Shown here piece by piece: positions 44,400 to 56,138 of a stretch of 64,000 nt of DNA; within the stretch, counting starts at the first letter, position 1, and every line of letters begins with the position of its first letter. The notes under the pieces were generated by a model. The model had not been told where the DNA came from, did not search any database, and saw nothing but the letters and a program-made list of their open reading frames with translations. The DNA comes from Prostheceraeus crozeri (Eukaryota > Platyhelminthes > Polycladida > Euryleptidae). The stretch spans positions 248,001 to 312,000 of the forward strand of contig CAJQUW010007893.1 in assembly GCA_907163375.1 (NCBI GenBank), given 5' to 3'. Position numbers and translations under genes: made by a program.

Positions 44400-47300
44400 T
44401 TTCTGGTATCATGACTTTACTTTCTTTTCCTGATTTGTTAGTAGTATGCTTTTGAATTACTTTTTGTTAACGGACTTATTTCTTTAGTAACTTTGATTGA
44501 TTTTGACTTTCTATGCTGCATGCCAAGTGAGCTGCATTTTGCAATCCGTACAATTTCTTCTGTCAAGAATTTTCATTCGACTGACGATGACCCACTGGGC
44601 CGGTGGAAAGGCCTCGCTCATTAAAGTATAGCCAACAACGGTATTTTTTGGGTTTCCCTCACCTGGAAATATGAACAATATTGCAGAAAAATCTCTCATT
44701 GACGTTTTGTCATCGTACTGTGAAAATGATGTCCTGCAATGTTAGTTGTAGACATAATTAGTCATGAAAAGTCTCGCAAATATAAGAACAGAAAATTCTC
44801 AATAAATTGCTAAGAAACACATGTGGGTGGTGTTTTATAGCATCAACCTTGTCTTCTATGAACCTGAATTCAGTACGACGATTATCAATTTTTTAAAGAA
44901 GAAATCTCAAGATTGCTTGTAGAATCGTTTAGAGGCAAGTTGAAATATTTCACTGCTCAGGATATTTTGTGATGGATTATGAAGATCAATCACGCAAAAT
45001 TCAGTGGATTCTGTCATCTCTATTGCAGTTATCAGAATCCAAAATAGAATTTTTGAAGCAGGTCATTAAAATTTTGCATCTTTGAATTATCAAATAATGC
45101 TTGCAACTTCCCATCAGGGATGCGGAGTCCTATCATTTTGATAAAATGTTTTTAAGATAGACAAACAAGATAAAAATCAACCTCAATTGCTCATATTTAT
45201 TTCGATTCGAGAATTTCGAGTCCATGATTTTATGTAGATCTATTCGACTTTGCTAAGTTGCCTTGATAAGTTTGCAATAGCCTAAATGTTCATCTAATAC
45301 GCTCATCCATAAAAACTGAAAGCTGTTGTTCAATTCAAGCTCATTAATAATCCTACTCACATGCCACATTTTTTCACTTTCAAAAGTTCTTTTTGAAAAC
45401 TTCCTCAAACTACCATTTATGATATATGATATTTGATTTGGTATCAATAAAGATAGGAATATTTACATGATGTCGTTAGTGATTGCTATCACAACGTACT
45501 CGTACATGTAGGGCCACTCATACATGTATATCAGTTCATCTATGTATGGTACATTATAAGCTAATTAGTGAATTATAATCTTGTCATCGTGCAATTTTCT
45601 ATTCACTCGTTACGCATGCTTACTCCATTTGCTTTACAATGAATGTCATTCTTACATCAAATATACAACCTTCTACTTAAATCTAACATTAGCGGAAGTA
45701 AATTAAATTTGATTCGATTGCCATCAGAATCAACAAAATATTAGTTTGACGATTTTTCTGGGATAATTTTCACACATGTATATATGACATAATAAATGCA
45801 TGAATAAATGCTTAAGGCCTACTGCAATCTCATTTTTTGACTTCATTTGATTAAGAAATGTAAAATTTAAAATTTAGTCTGTTGGGCCCTCAACTTAACT
45901 AATCATCTCTCTACGAGTTAAAAAGGTAACACTAAAAAGGATAATCAAGAATTATAACAAGAAACCGAATCGTTTAAATTTTTTAGAACCTTAGGCATTT
46001 GTGGTGCATGAACTTTGATTATAAGATAATTTTGATGAGGTTACATGCCTATTTATCATGTGACAAGTGATCTGATACACTTGAATCTTCATAACAAATC
46101 TTAACAACAATTTTGATACTACTACGCCTCTACCTAGATAGACAATAGACATAGAATCTTGAATGAAAATGAAACTAAAATTGATACCAGAAAAGGAAAT
46201 TGCACTCACATCATTCACCCTTGCAGCATGTGGGTCAGGTGGGTCGTGGGTCATGTTTTCGTGAAAAGTCGGTGGGTCAGGTGTCACATATGCCGTGGGT
46301 CAGGTGGGTCATGGGCCAAATTTCGTTGACCCACTCCAACTCTGTATCAATTTATGAAGAATAACCATCCAACCCAAGGGAGGTGGAGAAAGGGACTCTA
46401 AAAATGCGTCAGTAATTTTTAGTAACTCCATAACCGATGGATCGCAAGAGGCAGTACCCTCGTCGAGTAGTCTCCAAGCAGCCCTGACCTAGGGATAAAT
46501 GATTTCTACCTGCGGGGATGTGTTCGAAACAGCGTCTACAAAGCACCAAGACCAACGACTAATGAAGACCTCGAGACAGGAATTTCAACCATGTTGAGCA
46601 ATATTGATATTCGTGAGGTTCGAAAGGGTCATGACTCTTTTCAAAAACGGTGCCGACCTTGTTTCTCATATAATGGACGTCATAGACTAAAAATCTTCTG
46701 CAAGAACTCCCATTTTTCTTAGTTGAATTACATTCATTATTATTCATAATCATTATTGCTTTGTTCTCTCAGCAGACAGAGGAAACTTGCATGTAGATGA
46801 AGATGTTCAAATAGCGGCCCAGAAAAGTGAAGCACCCTGTATTTTTAAAAGAATCAATTAAAACCCGATGTCTCGTCCACCACTGACTTATAGTCATGGT
46901 AACTTTCCACAAATTATGTTAACATGTTTGTATGCAATATCTGTTTCTTTTGTGATCTAAAGATTCCCATTAAAATCACCACAGAAACGTACGGGTTAAG
47001 CATAACAGGGTTCCTTGCAAGTATCCATCTCAATAGTGTCATGCTTTTCTTTAGCACAATTAGAATTTTCCAAGTAGCCTCCATAAAATTCACTTTTAAT
47101 CCGAGAAAACATGAGCACTTATTATGAAGGTTAGAGACCATACCTTCAAGATTTTGAAGTTTTGATTCACAAGACAATCTAGAGCGCGAAACGAATTACA
47201 TTTCGTCAATACTTTAATCAATGCTTCAGTGCAATTCTATATGATTTTATAATTTTAAAATAAGTGTATGATTTCACAACAAAGTTCAGTGGGTGAATCA

Positions 47301-47430
47301 GGCTTCGGCGCCTTCGCTACGGCCTTTGGACGATCGATATCCTGCACCAGTGCACCTTGTGGGAACGTCGCTTGCTAATATCAAAAGATCATCTGGTGAA
47401 TTACCAGCTGTTATTTCTATAGTCATGTAA
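44400..47430. other. No supported gene
   Basis: AT-rich with short frames. The only notable structure is the GTGGGTCA-rich block at 46206-46335. Confidence 0.35.
46206..46335. repeat. GTGGGTCA-rich low-complexity block
   Basis: At least five GTGGGTCA-like units (CATGTGGGTCAGGTGGGTCG, GTCGGTGGGTCAGGTG, CCGTGGGTCAGGTGGGTCAT) with an inverted TTGACCCACT at the right end. G-rich on one strand. Origin unknown. Confidence 0.7.
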
Positions 47431-47439
47431 TCTATCGCA

Positions 47440-48260
47440 ATTTTTCATGAATTTTATTCAATCATACTTGACAAATCGCGCACAAACCATTCGCGTTAAT
47501 AACATTGCAAGTGAAGTCATATTTACATTCTCTGGTGCTTCGCAGGGATCTGTTTCGGGGCCATATATTTTTGATATAGTACTTGCAGGTCTAAAACCGG
47601 CTAGTGAAATGTGCAAAATGATAAAATTTGTCGACGATGTCACTGTTTGCATTCATCTGTTAAAAAATGAAAATAACTGTCATGTTTTGGATGAGCATCA
47701 TAACATTGTTTCTTGGGCAGACAATTCTAAAAACAATTTGTTAACAAGTCGAAGTCAAAGTTATATTTATATAATATATAATTATATATATATATATACT
47801 ATTTATTAGAAAGTCCAGAAATTGTGAACCATGTTGTATTCCTGATATCCAGTTTGTCAGTAAGCTCAAAATTCTTGGTGTTGTTTGGGCAGACGATTTC
47901 AGAGCCATTTTGACTATGTTACACGTATATTTGCTCAAAGATTCCATTGTTTTAGAGCTTTGAGATCTTTCCGAAGTAAAAGTGAATTGATAACTGTGTA
48001 TAAACGAATTTTGTGACATTGGAGTACTGCTCTCCACTGTTTATTTGCATGCCATCAGTGATCTCCGAGCATTTTTAGAAGTAACTCGGCGGACATAGAA
48101 AGATATGTGGAAAAAAAGAAATTGCCTTGAGTAGACGATCGGAAAGTGCCCGTTCGCTATTTAAAAAATGTAGCATATCGCAGATCACCCACTGCATCGA
48201 TTTCTGACGTCGACAATCTTGCGTTCTGGTCGCTTCATTCTATCCCACTGCCTTGCTTCA
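47440..48260 (+). mobile_element. LINE (CR1-like) reverse transcriptase fragment
   Basis: The first 100 codons contain IQSYLTNRAQTIRVNN, SGASQGSVSGPYIFDIVLAG, MIKFVDDVTVCI and ILLxxW-like text. These are the motif B (PQGSVLGP) and motif C (FADD) blocks of CR1/Jockey-type ORF2. After an AT-microsatellite near 47765-47805 the downstream part appears in other frames (KILGVVWADDF, FRALRSFRSKSELITVYKRI). Stops and frame changes show it is dead. The 5' end is truncated. Confidence 0.75.
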
Positions 48261-48559
48261 CGCCGAAATTCATCTTTCATTATTTACATGATTTTGCATA
48301 AATATGGACTTGACTTCATCTTACTCCTGCAAAGTTGCTTCTTTGTACATACAAACCCTTGCTTGTATTGATATATCCTTACTAGTCTTTTATTGATCTT
48401 CAATCATTCAAAATATACGCTTCATGATCAGGATATAGCCTTCCGTAGTTGAAACCTACTAACCTTTCGCAAGTTGTGCGTTCCCACAGGGCACTGACAT
48501 GCCGTTGCCGTGCAAAATGTTCTATCGTTCAACCGCGAACTCCTGGCGTTTATCAAATA

Positions 48560-49010
48560 TTATACTAGTACAACGCTTGAAGCAAACGTAGTAAATTCTG
48601 ATCATGTTCAGATTGATCGTAACACCATCGCACGATGATGTCGTCTACCCAAACTTTGGGAAGATCAATGATGCTGCTGCTGGATACTTGCTGGATACCA
48701 GGAGTCACGCTCAAGCCGAAAGGCAGCTTTGGTACTGATAGAAGCCCACTATGCATTGATCATTATGAACTTCAACGCACCGTTAATCAACGGCATTTGT
48801 AGAAAAGCTTTCGACAGCATGCCTTAAAGAAGTGGGTTTTTGTAGAATGGATCCATTGAGTACTTGCTCGACAGGTTGCTTTCTCGACAGCATTTGCCAA
48901 ATAAAGTCTCCATCACAAATCTTGATGTCTTATTAATGCATCCTAATTTTATTTTGGCAGACTTCCAAACGCAAACTAAATTGATCACGAAGCCAAAGAC
49001 TCGGTACCCC
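48560..49010 (-). mobile_element. Ty3/gypsy LTR retrotransposon fossil, RT piece
   Basis: The minus strand encodes KLPFGLSVTPGIQQ, then PKVWVDDIIVRWCYDQSEHD. This is the gypsy RT core (LPFGLxxAPxxFQ, YxDDIIVxGxxxxEH). Fainter similarity extends to about 49010. No LTRs, Gag or integrase are adjacent; it is a broken, old remnant. Confidence 0.7.
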
Positions 49011-49205
49011 ATTTCATCCTCAGTATGATGAATAGTTTACTCTATGGCACAGATGTGAGTGCAAAATAAATCAAGTATTTAATTATCTCTGGAGTAATCA
49101 ACTTCACTAGACTTATCAGATCGTTTTGTGTCATTTCTGATCAACGTATTCGGCTGCTGATGTAATATAGGCTAAGGTGTATCAGCGGTATCAGCCGAAC
49201 TCTTA

Positions 49206-49360
49206 GGCTCTGTTCATTAATGGTGAAAAGACATGAAACAATGTGAAAAATTCTTAAGTGACATAAAATATTGTGAAACGAATCTGATTGACATAATCCC
49301 AGCTTTCGTTTCACGTTGTTTCAAGTAATTTCATGTTGCTTCACATTGGTGAACACGGCC
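49206..49360. repeat. Short palindromic MITE
   Basis: The left end GGCTCTGTTCATTAATGGTG and right end CACATTGGTGAACACGGCC are imperfect inverses (GGCxxTGTTCA). The interior is a weak palindrome made of GTGAAA/TTTCAC units. About 155 bp, non-coding. Confidence 0.5.
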
Positions 49361-49689
49361 AATATTAATTCATCTTGTTGTCAAAAAGGATTAGTCCAAT
49401 GGATTAGTCGCATGCCTCTTGTCTAGACAAGCTATATCATCAATTTTCATGACTTGGAATAAATTTTGGTCATCATTCTGTCATTGTCACTGCTAGAAAA
49501 CTTGAGTATTGATTGAAATTCCAGTTTTACATCACTATTCAATAACTATTCAAGACATTCAAGACTATCACTCTTCCATAGATTCTAAATTATAATCGCA
49601 TCCCAATTTGCTGTTCAGCATAAATAATAATGAATTGAGACGCAACCAATCTACCACTTTCTGACATAGAGTAGGGAGCACTTTCTACT

Positions 49690-49725
49690 CCATAGTTCAA
49701 GATGGCGTTTGTGCGAGTGTTGTAA
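49690..49725 (+). promoter_or_regulatory. Putative GALC start region with CAAGATGGCG and a short uORF
   Basis: CAAGATGGCG at 49698-49707 is a YY1-type element often found at metazoan start sites. Its ATG opens a seven-codon upstream frame (MAFVRVL, stop at 49723-49725), 66 bp before the GALC start. Whether it is transcribed leader is inference. Confidence 0.35.
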
Positions 49726-49791
49726 ATATCCTTTCAATGTGTTTAAATATAATATTAATTATTTAGACAGCGTTTGAATTGTGTTGGAATT

Positions 49792-49977
49792 ATGCTTCCA
49801 TCAGCTGTTAGAGGATCCAGTAAATCAGTGATGATTCATATCATCTTGTTGCTATCTGTTGTAGCACATGGTTTTTGCACGAAGATTGATCATGAGCTAA
49901 ACATACTTACTACAGATGATGAAAATACAGTTCCTGGAAGAGTTTTCGATGGAATTGGTGGTCTTAGTGGCGGAGGA
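49792..49977 (+). CDS. GALC: Galactocerebrosidase, exon 1
   Basis: 62 codons from ATG 49792 (an in-frame stop lies at 49756) to a donor GGCGGAGGA/GTAAGT, phase 0. The N-terminus has a signal peptide whose core is MIHIILLLSVVAHGFC, preceded by 13 residues; the second Met is an alternative start. The exon ends RVFDGIGGLSGGG, matching the vertebrate GALC GREFDGIGAVSGGG at the beginning of the mature glycosidase, and the exon 1-2 border falls at the same place as in human GALC. GALC is a lysosomal beta-galactosidase (glycoside hydrolase family 59) that removes galactose from galactosylceramide and psychosine. The catalytic glutamates lie beyond this window. Intron 1 is 9.2 kb and full of transposons. 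Confidence 0.9.
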
Positions 49978-50864
49978 GTAAGTTATTTTTCCTAAATGAA
50001 ATGTACAAAAAATTTATTGCAGTGTGTCAACTTCAAAACATGACAATGCAAATTAGCAGACCTAGTCCGTTGATTTTCTGGAATTTCCACTGCAAGGATT
50101 TTTTGCATGGCTGCCCACATGAAAGATATCTAGTCCTATTTACACGATCGGAGGCATGCTAATTCCTTGATCGAGTAATCCTTGTGGCTTAACAAATTGC
50201 TTTTTATCTTCTTTCTGCCCAACTATCTTGCGCCATTTATTTCTGATGAACTTTTCTGCTATGGAATATGCCCAAATTGTGGAATTCTTAAGAGATCTGT
50301 CTATAGTTGCAATTAATTTTGCACTGGATATCTTTGCCTACAACCGAATTTTTTGAATATCAGCAACGGTGGTGCATCATGATTATTCTACATCTATGTG
50401 AATTATATATTGCCAGTGAAGAAAGTGGATAGCCTGAATGCGTCGTACAAGAAAGTTCAGAACACTGACATTTCTAAAGTTTCTGAATTCGATCATTGTC
50501 CCTAGACTCAAGTCTATCGGATAAAGTGGCTTAAGAGCAACAAGTAGTTTATTTCCGCAAGTAATAATGAGACTGCTCTTCCGGATGTCCTTTGTCTTTT
50601 GACTTCACTTCCCACCGATGCCAACTAGTTGGGGAGACTTTCTCTTATTTTTACTCGTTTATTGTCGGTTGAACCCACTATTGTGGGTTGACATTCGGAC
50701 TACGTCGATTCTCGCCTTCATGAGTGAATTATGAGCCGGGCATCCATACTGCATTATTCCCTTGTAGCTATGATGTAGCGTCAATGTATACGTCGATGCC
50801 AATGAATGACGCCATTTCGACCGTGATTCAAAAAACTGAATGATCTCAATATTTATATATTAAT

Positions 50865-51840
50865 GGAATGACAACAATTCAGCTGGATATTTTATTGCAT
50901 GTGCTACTCTAATATGCATATTTCAAATTTGAGTATGACATCTAGCGTCAAAAGAAAGGTCTACCAATGGGATCATCTCTTTCTGGCATAGGTGCCATCA
51001 TCATCATGAACTTTATTGAAAGTACGCACTGAGAATATTGAATAATGTCCCATTGTTCAAGAGATGTGTAGATGATTGTTTCGCCCTCGTCAATAACCGT
51101 GAAGATGCAATGATTCTACTCAATATGCTTAACTCACAAAATGATAACATCAACTTTGAAATTCAATTTCCAACTGAAAATAATTCAATCAGTCTTTTAG
51201 ATTTCAAAATGACAATGACAGCAAACAATGAGACCATTTTGAGTTATGTGGAAGAAGTGCCAAGAAGAATATGTTGCATATCATAATTCAAAATATTCCG
51301 CTCCATGAAAAATGTGTTATTTTAAAAAGCGAAAAAGAATAATAGGAAAATCAACAACGATAGTGCACTTTTGATCCGTTTTCCCTTGATGTCTGATAAA
51401 ATTGACAGAGAAATACAATCTTTAAGAAAGAATAAATATAGGCCTACATAGGTAATACGTTAGACTAAAGCCCTACGCCAGCAATTAGAGAAGTTCTATA
51501 ACATGTCACTATACCCCCTCAAAGTTGTCCAATTGATGATGCAACGATATGTCAAAGGAGGAATGTTGTGTATGAATTGACATGTGCTGTTTACAATCCT
51601 AAACTTTTGTTCTCTGCATTTATGATGCAGAGAGCACAACACTAATAGAAATTCTGCAATGAATGGATATCTTAGAACATGCAACAATAGCAGCACTTCT
51701 AAAACCAACATCGTAGCAAGTGACCATGACAGCACCAACTTGCGCCTCAGAGAAGCTTGCGATGTTAAAGACTCAGCCAGAAATTGACAACTGAGGAGAG
51801 CTTGAGCTGTTCAATGATTTCCTTTTCATTTATATTTGTC
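50865..51840 (+). mobile_element. Penelope-like element in GALC intron 1, decayed
   Basis: In order: KGLPMGSSLSGIGAI (RT motif B, 50960-51005), LFKRCVDDCFALVNN (motif C, 51050-51095), NFEIQFPTENNSISLLDFKM (51150-51210), LMSDKIDREIQSLRKN (linker, about 51390) and ATICQRRNVVYELTCAV (start of the endonuclease region, about 51540-51590). Frames change several times. It differs from the 22 kb copy (GLPMGSSLS, not GVAMGNSLE), so it is a different PLE lineage. Same orientation as GALC. Confidence 0.75.
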
Positions 51841-53087
51841 TAATTTGTAAACATTTCTGACAGATTATAGTTTATGCTCTACTACCGGGAAATTGTAATC
51901 CTGTACAATCTGTTTCATTTGCTCTATGTTATTCATCTCTTCCCAGCCATGCACTTTGCCTTTGCTTCCCACTAATATCAAGTCTGTGTTACTTCGTTTA
52001 CATGTTTGAATTTTTTGTTTGACGACGATGATCTATGAGCATAGATCGAAATATATTGCCAGAAGAAAAATATTCTAATTTTGAACTGAACATCAGCTTG
52101 CTTGTTAACTTCCACAATATATCTACAATATCAAATCAAGGCATCTTCACCTTATTATGCAAATGCTCGCATGACCTGAAAGTTATCATATTTCAGGAAT
52201 CCGGAAAACTTCAGAGCTGTATAAAAGCTTCATCCCATGTTCAAATCTATCTATTTAAACAACGTAGTTAGTTTTCAAGAAAGGCCATCAGCCAAATTTA
52301 TATGTACTCTCATCTGGGGTTGAGCGCTGCACCGACTAATTCGATAGAATAGAAATGACGATAAAACCGTAAAAATATGAGAAAATGTCAAAGAGATATT
52401 CAATGAAATCATTGTAAATTTATATGAAATAGTTAACAATCACACCAAATTAAAGATTGCAGTTATTCGATAATGTATCTATTTTCTGTCGTATTAACTA
52501 AGTAAATATGCTTCAAAGATATATTTGTAGCTTTATCAAAACAGTGAAATATCATTATAATTTTATTTCGATATTGAATTAATTTTGCATGATCCATTTT
52601 TTGAGATCTGATATCTACACCAGAGGAAATTTAAAAAAAATGTGTAACAGTGTACATCAAACTTACTAGAGTTTAACCCTGGAATTGATCAGCACATACC
52701 ATACATTGGGCCGTATGCATAAAAATGAGAATTTCTTATCAAGAAAAACTTATGAGATAAGTCAAAATTGACTCAGGTGCAAGATAATCTTGAAAATGCA
52801 TGCATAAAGATTTTCTTATTCCCACGATCCTCATACTGTGCATTTCGATTGATTGTTGCTTCACGCAGCTGCGTGAAATGCTGAGAAGCTTATCGGTTAA
52901 ATGCACAATGAATGAGAATTTCTTTTTCTCGCGACGTAGGAGCGCACTTCATAGATATTTTTTGTGAAGTGAAGAGTGAATCAGCAGTGCTTGACTACAA
53001 ATGACAATTAGCTTTCTCGTCGGAATCATTCTTCATCCTGTCTGCCTATTGACTGACGAGTGACGATTGCAGCTGTGTCCCGTGAAA

Positions 53088-53683
53088 ATGGAAGAGCTTC
53101 TAGAAAATGAAACCGAGATTCTCTTATCTCTCCTCGAGAATCACTCTGTTCACAGAGAATCACTCCCATTCAAAAGTCCCGCAAGGCTGCTGCCATGGCA
53201 GAACTATGTGCCTCCTTGTCGCAATCGTTGGGTCGAGCCTTTGATGCGGAGAAAGTGAAGAAGAAGATTGCCAATTTGAAAACCCGAGTCAAGCAGAAAA
53301 CAGACAGGAACCAAACTGGCAACAGACCAATTCTTCTCTGTAAATGGGAACGCAAGTTGCTGGAAATATTGAACGCCGAGGAAAATCCCACGTTCTCCAG
53401 AATACAGGGATCAACTTCTGCAGGATTTAGCAGCCGCGACGGTGATGACTTCGAGAATCGTGTGCCAGAAATTCGCAGTACAGCTGCGACCTCGATGCGG
53501 CCAGAAAAGAAGAGAAAGAGGAGATTGCATGGCGAAACGGAGGAAACTGAAGATCGGAGTAACTCCGAATTACAACGGCTGGTTCTGCTGGGTCAACTGT
53601 CTTACGTAAGGCTGAAGCAGGACTATTTATTCGAAAAACGTCGCCTGCTTGACGCTAGCAACACCAAAGACCATCCTCAGTGA
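53088..53683 (+). pseudogene. Harbinger ORF1, Myb/SANT-like DNA-binding protein, frame-disrupted
   Basis: Starts MEELLENETEILLSLLENH, the usual opening of the trihelix/Myb-like domain. After about 27 codons homology moves to another frame near 53170, where SRKAAAMAELCASLSQSLGR is followed by EKVKKKIANLKTRVKQK, the rest of the Myb/SANT helices. A basic stretch (RPEKKRKRRL, nuclear localisation type) and a C-terminal coiled coil (ELQRLVLLGQLSYVRLKQDY) end at the stop 53683. In the family this protein carries the transposase into the nucleus and binds the TIRs. The single-base frame change suggests the copy is inactive. Confidence 0.7.
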
Positions 53684-54419
53684 TCTTCTTGCAACCCATC
53701 TTACACAAACTTGTAACGGCAAATAGATGCATGTGAATCTGGCTTGCTTCGCTTTGTTTTCAGTATAATCTGGATGAGGGAGTCTAAATCAGAAAAGCTG
53801 CATGAAATGTAAATATGAAGTCTTGAACAAGAGAAGAAAAAGACCAATGTAGACAATTTCACTTCCTCGGATTCTAGGATCATCAGATGTCATCTTTCTA
53901 AATTTTAAAATTCATCAAATTACAATTCCTAAGTTGTGAATCCTCTGGTGCGGCCTGCGAATAGGTAAAAATTCAGGATTATACAGAAGTCCTCTAGATA
54001 GCAAGACCTTTTCTGTAAATTTGATGCATTTTCGTCTGTCATATCTATATACACTACAGTAGCCTATTGTATTTCAGTGGAATTCTCAAATTAGATGCTG
54101 GCACGCCACACAAAAATGAAAAGCCTGTTCATTAGACTAGAGATTGGCTATAAAAGCAGGTGCTTTAGGTGACTATCAATTCATCATGCAGGTAGTAAAA
54201 CTGTCGAATTTCTTGAAAATGTTCAGTATCTCACATGTAGGCCTACGAATACGAAAACGACATAAGTTGATGAGCTGAAAGAAAATCAGGATGACAAAGC
54301 CACAAGATGATTTTTACATATTTTATCAAACTGTCGACAGCTGCACTAGACCGTTGGCCAATTCATCACGTCGAACTTGTCCGGTGCGTCTCAAGTCGTT
54401 GTCATTAAAATCACCATTG

Positions 54420-55718
54420 TTATTGAAAAGGCAAAACCATATCCTCATCGATATTTTCAAACTCCTCAAAGTTGTCATTATCTCCGAGATATTTCGCAAT
54501 ATTATGAAGCACAGCGCATGCCACAACACATGACGGAGCACGCTCTAATTTCAGGCGAATACCGTATCTGAGAATCGGAAAACGTCGCTTCCATTGTCCA
54601 AAAGTCTGTTCAATGACAAAGCGATTTTCTTTGTGGGCTTTATTGAAAATCACATGTGCGTTTGTTGTCGGATTCGAGTACGGAACCATGAGGAAAGGTG
54701 CTATACCATATCCTTCATCTCCCAGAATCATTGAACTTCCAGAAGATTCTTCATGCAAGTGTCTGTAAAAAAGAAATTATTCTAATCAACCCTGCTAACT
54801 TTTCGATTTCATGTGGGCTGAGCAGCAGAATGGGTCTACTTAAGGTTGCCCAATCCGGAAGCACGACTAGAAATTTTAATGACAGTGAAAATGTTCGATC
54901 TTCTTTAGAATTAATGACGCAATAACGCCGATTACAGCCGATTGTGGGAGAATGGATCAAAACATCAGAAAAGGCGATTGCATAGTCCTTGAACAATTCC
55001 CTTTTATCTCTGTGATTGGCATAAGGCCTCAATTAATTATATAATTACTATACATAATTAATATATAAATTATATGATTGATTGCAGCCGGATGACTGAG
55101 TAAGCGTGATTGACATCGGTACTTACCTAAAAAGTTGAGAATTTTTGAAGATCCTGTTGTCATGAACCGATCCTGGCCAGCTGACATCAATGCTTGTGAA
55201 CACCCATTTTTCATTGCATGTAGCTTGAACATTTAAAGATGGATATCCTTTTCTGTTGACATACTCGTCTCCGAATGATCCACTGGGCTTGTCGATTTTC
55301 ACATGGCTACAATCAATGGCCCCTATGCAAGAGGTAAACCCCATTTTTGCAAACCAATTTTCTTTCGCTGTTTGCTTTTCATTAGCAGTTGTTGGAAAAC
55401 GTATCCAACTATCTGCCATTGCGGCAATCAGTGGAACTGTTTCATTTATCGTTCTGGATACAGTGCACTGATGAAAACCAGTCTGTTCAGCGATGTGACT
55501 CTGGAATCCAGGATTTGCAAGATATCTTAGAGTGATTTCTACCTTCTGTGTGGATGAAACCGCTCCACCTCTTGTTTCAGCGAAGGAAATATATGTGACG
55601 CCAACCACTGAACGTTTTCTCGATCAAAGCGATGCAATGCTTTATACTGAGCATCTGAGGCCACACACCTGCGCTCATTGTAAATGCGCCTCTTGCGGAC
55701 AACGTTCAAGCTCAACAT
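54420..55718 (-). pseudogene. Harbinger transposase (HARBI1-like), one intron, frame-disrupted near its N-terminus
   Basis: ATG at 55718 opens MLSLNVVRKRRIYNER, then YKALHRFDRENVQWL in one frame; from about 55585 homology continues in another frame (TRYLANPGF-type text, STQKVEITLRYLANPGFQ). A one-base change there is required. The core follows: IGAIDCSHVKIDKP (first Asp), FTSIDVSWPGSVHDNRIF (second Asp), a phase-2 intron at 54763-55126 with donor AG/GTAAGT and acceptor TTTTACAG, then MILGDEGYGIAPFLMVPY and RFVIEQTFGQWKRRFPIL (catalytic Glu region). The DDE_Tnp_4 motifs are all present. The C-terminus is EDMVLPFQ. Confidence 0.85.
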
Positions 55719-56138
55719 GACGAAAGGAGAATGCTAGCGGTTGTGAACTATGCTGCAAAGCGATGTGCCGTCAAGTTTCCATAACAACATTGATTTATGT
55801 ACATCGTCGGTAGCGTAAGCAATAAAATAGCAGCTCACAAAGTTATAAGATTTTCTCATAAGAAAATCTCAAAATCTGATTTTGTGCATATTATCATCAT
55901 CTAAATCTCAGAGTCACTTGAGAAATTCTTCTGATAAGAATTTCTCATCCTGAGCGCCAAGTTTTAAGCATACTTTTGCGAGAAAATCTCAGAATCATTC
56001 AAGAAAAAGAATTTCTCATTTTTATGCATACGGCCCAGACAACTTTTCATGATTGCCCCTTAGCAGCAACGTAATATATACTGCTTGCTCCTTTTTGACA
56101 CTGGTGTGTGGGTTGATGTATCCATGAGTGCCAGAACG

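Larger units (their letters stand above)
52707..56037. mobile_element. PIF/Harbinger DNA transposon in GALC intron 1
   Basis: 3.3 kb. TIRs TGGGCCGTATGCATAAAAAT ... and inverse, continuing GAGAATTTCTT, about 30 bp near-perfect. Subterminal AGAATTTCTCA/TGAGATAAG motifs recur, denser at the right end. It contains the two genes usual for the superfamily, in convergent orientation: a Myb/SANT-like protein (+) and a DDE transposase (-). I do not see the expected TWA duplication at the ends. Confidence 0.85.

Noticed and set aside
47741-48037. Minus-strand 98-codon frame
   Set aside because: Overlaps LINE RT on the other strand and an AT microsatellite; no independent support.
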